24,414 nt of DNA from assembly GCA_050945755.1 (NCBI GenBank), contig JBMNTN010000027.1, positions 1 through 24,414 on the forward strand, given 5' to 3'. A model generated the notes under the pieces. It was not told where the DNA came from, made no database searches, and was given only the letters and a program-made list of their open reading frames with translations. This DNA is from JAQVXR01 sp050945755. Lineage in GTDB: Bacteria; Bacillota; Dehalobacteriia; Dehalobacteriales; Dehalobacteriaceae. Shown here one piece after another: positions 23,576-24,414 of this stretch. The translations under genes and the position numbers were made by a program. Positions within the stretch are counted from its first letter, which is position 1; each line of letters begins with the position of its first letter.

Positions 23576-23746
23576 ATGAGAGTTGAAAAAAGTGGTAATC
23601 CAATAGGTCGAGTAAAGTGTGTAGTTAATTCATGTCACTATTATGAAAATGGTGACCTGTGCAGCGCATCACAAATTGAAATTCAGCCTCGTGATGCCCG
23701 AAACACTGAAGAAACCGACTGTGCTACTTTCTCACCTAAAAGTTAA
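23576..23746 (+). CDS. DUF1540 domain protein (second copy)
   Basis: This 56-residue protein repeats the DUF1540 pattern: VKCVVNSCHYY with Cys15 and Cys20, Cys29, a QIEIQPRDA strand and DCATF with Cys49. It is longer at the N-terminus than the copy at 22732 and differs over most positions, so it is an old paralogue rather than a recent duplicate. GAGGTG lies eight bases before the ATG. It is followed by two CotF-like genes with gaps of 25 and 16 bases and probably forms one transcript with them, which ends at 24254-24283. Confidence 0.8.
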   Translation: MRVEKSGNPIGRVKCVVNSCHYYENGDLCSASQIEIQPRDARNTEETDCATFSPKS

Positions 23747-23771
23747 TAACTTTTAAAGGAGGACACTATTC

Positions 23772-23975
23772 ATGACTCAGCAGCTGTCGCAAAAAGATGT
23801 GATGTATATTACAGACCATCTGGAAATAGAACAGCAACAAGTGCAGAGTTTTACTGATGCTGCCAATGAATGTACAGATCCCCAGGCAAAGCAAATTTTT
23901 CAAGATATTGCAAATATGCATCAGAGGCATTTTGATACCTTGAAACGTCACTTGGGCGGGCAGATGATGTCTTAA
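23772..23975 (+). CDS. CotF-like small helical protein, 67 residues
   Basis: Two amphipathic helices (ITDHLEIEQQQVQSFTDAA and AKQIFQDIANMHQRHFDTLKRHL) match half of a four-helix bundle such as CotF/ferritin-like coat proteins. The His and Glu spacing (H-x-x-x-H near the second helix) recalls ferritin-like folds, but no full metal site is seen. AAAGGAGG nine bases before the ATG is near-consensus. It lies 16 bases from the next CotF-like gene, and the two products may assemble together. A spore-coat role is inferred from context. Confidence 0.75.
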   Translation: MTQQLSQKDVMYITDHLEIEQQQVQSFTDAANECTDPQAKQIFQDIANMHQRHFDTLKRHLGGQMMS

Positions 23976-23991
23976 AAGGAGGATTGACCTG

Positions 23992-24252
23992 ATGCCGAAT
24001 AAAGATAAGGATATAGCTCATGATCGTCTTATCCACCAAAAATATCTTGCGGCTTCCTATACAACAATGGCTACGGAAGCTAGTAATGATACCTTATTAA
24101 GTGATGTTATGAAAATTTGCCAGGAAGAAATTCAAGCTAACCATCAGATTTTTAATTTGATGAATCAAAGAGGCTGGTATCAGATCCAGGCTGCGGATCA
24201 GACCCAAATATCTCAAGCCCAAAGCCAGATACAACAGATGCAAATGCAATAG
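23992..24252 (+). CDS. CotF-domain spore coat protein, 86 residues
   Basis: The core resembles the CotF domain: a Y-x-A-x-S-Y helix, the ATEASNDTLLSDVMKICQEE helix, and QIFNLMNQRGWYQIQAA with the hallmark Gly-Trp-Tyr. The C-terminus is a Gln/Met-rich tail of about 18 residues. CotF proteins are structural components of the endospore coat. AGGAGG upstream supports ATG 23992. It is the last gene of its run and is followed at once by a strong terminator. Confidence 0.85.
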   Translation: MPNKDKDIAHDRLIHQKYLAASYTTMATEASNDTLLSDVMKICQEEIQANHQIFNLMNQRGWYQIQAADQTQISQAQSQIQQMQMQ

Positions 24253-24253
24253 A

Positions 24254-24283
24254 AAAAAATCGCAACTCCGGTTGCGATTTTTT
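24254..24283 (+). terminator. Terminator of the small-gene cluster
   Basis: AAAAAATCGCAAC (24254-24266) and GTTGCGATTTTTT (24271-24283) form a 13-bp stem with loop TCCG and a built-in T-tract. Confidence 0.9.
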
Positions 24284-24299
24284 CTTATTGTATAGAGAA

Positions 24300-24322
24300 A
24301 ACCACCTGCTTTGCAGGTGGTT
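24300..24322 (+). repeat. Hairpin without T-tract; possible IS200/IS605 subterminal hairpin
   Basis: AACCACCTGC (24300-24309) and GCAGGTGGTT (24313-24322) are perfect 10-bp arms around TTT. The following TCCAAAAAG is not a terminator tail. The form and position resemble the end hairpins that IS200/IS605 transposases recognise. Confidence 0.5.
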
Positions 24323-24350
24323 CCAAAAAGCTTTAGCTATGAACAGAAAA

Positions 24351-24414
24351 AACTACCCCCATTTGATAAAATAGTGTAGGTTTCGCCAACCGCACTAGCA
24401 CAAAGGAGGTAGTT
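24351..24414 (+). promoter_or_regulatory. Nested leader structure that would hide a Shine-Dalgarno
   Basis: AACTACCCCC (24351-24360) pairs with GGAGGTAGTT (24405-24414) except for one position. Inside, TAGTG/CACTA (24372-24376, 24393-24397) and GGTT/AACC (24379-24382, 24388-24391) form a second hairpin with loop TCGCC. The outer arm covers an AAAGGAGG ribosome-binding site for a gene that must start just past the window. Confidence 0.55.

Noticed and set aside
1..24414. CRISPR array, tRNA or rRNA genes, prophage or integrase
   Set aside because: I saw no regularly spaced repeats, no cloverleaf-like sequence, no rRNA segment and no phage or integrase gene on either strand.

Overview
The window looks like chromosomal DNA of a low-to-moderate GC, endospore-forming Gram-positive bacterium, most likely an anaerobic or facultative member of the Clostridia (Peptococcaceae-like). 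The evidence is the gene content: AddAB in place of RecBCD, MenG-type menaquinone methylation, a long Clostridia-style HflX, DUF1540 and CotF-like spore proteins, strong AGGAGG ribosome-binding sites and frequent TTG/GTG starts. The assignment is inferred from content and style, not from a marker gene.

Layout. 1-2118 holds deoC (deoxyribose-phosphate aldolase) and an ApgM-family phosphotransferase, each followed by a hairpin. 2212-5583 is a co-directional run of menG, an MBL-fold hydrolase and a long hflX whose N-terminus carries a complete RadC-like JAMM metalloprotease motif. 5698-7895 is a three-gene run: a SIR2-like NAD-binding protein, an unrecognised 131-aa protein and a PHP phosphoesterase of the histidinol-phosphatase type. 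A bidirectional terminator separates it from an unrecognised 271-aa protein on the minus strand (7963-8778). After an AT-rich, structured intergenic region (8779-9297) comes a tripartite TRAP transporter (dctP, dctQ, dctM; 9298-12183).

12350-19529 is the addB-addA operon (8-bp overlap), the Gram-positive double-strand-break resection machine, followed by a 71-residue membrane protein. 19924-21986 carries an FAD-dependent oxidoreductase with a cysteine cluster and a UPF0173 MBL-fold hydrolase.

From 22138 to 24252 the window becomes a string of very small genes: an 82-aa unknown, a 49-aa minus-strand unknown, two DUF1540 proteins, a small helical protein, a zinc-ribbon protein and two CotF-like helical proteins. 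This looks like a sporulation or coat-protein cluster punctuated by terminators. Four of these genes encode fewer than 60 residues or use non-ATG starts and are easily missed. The last ~115 bases contain a hairpin without a T-tract and a second nested structure that would bury a strong Shine-Dalgarno sequence at the window edge. This resembles the left end and 5' leader of an IS200/IS605-type element, but the transposase itself lies outside the window.

The best candidates for something undescribed are the SIR2/131-aa/PHP trio, the JAMM-HflX fusion, the micro-gene spore cluster and the structured leader at the right edge.
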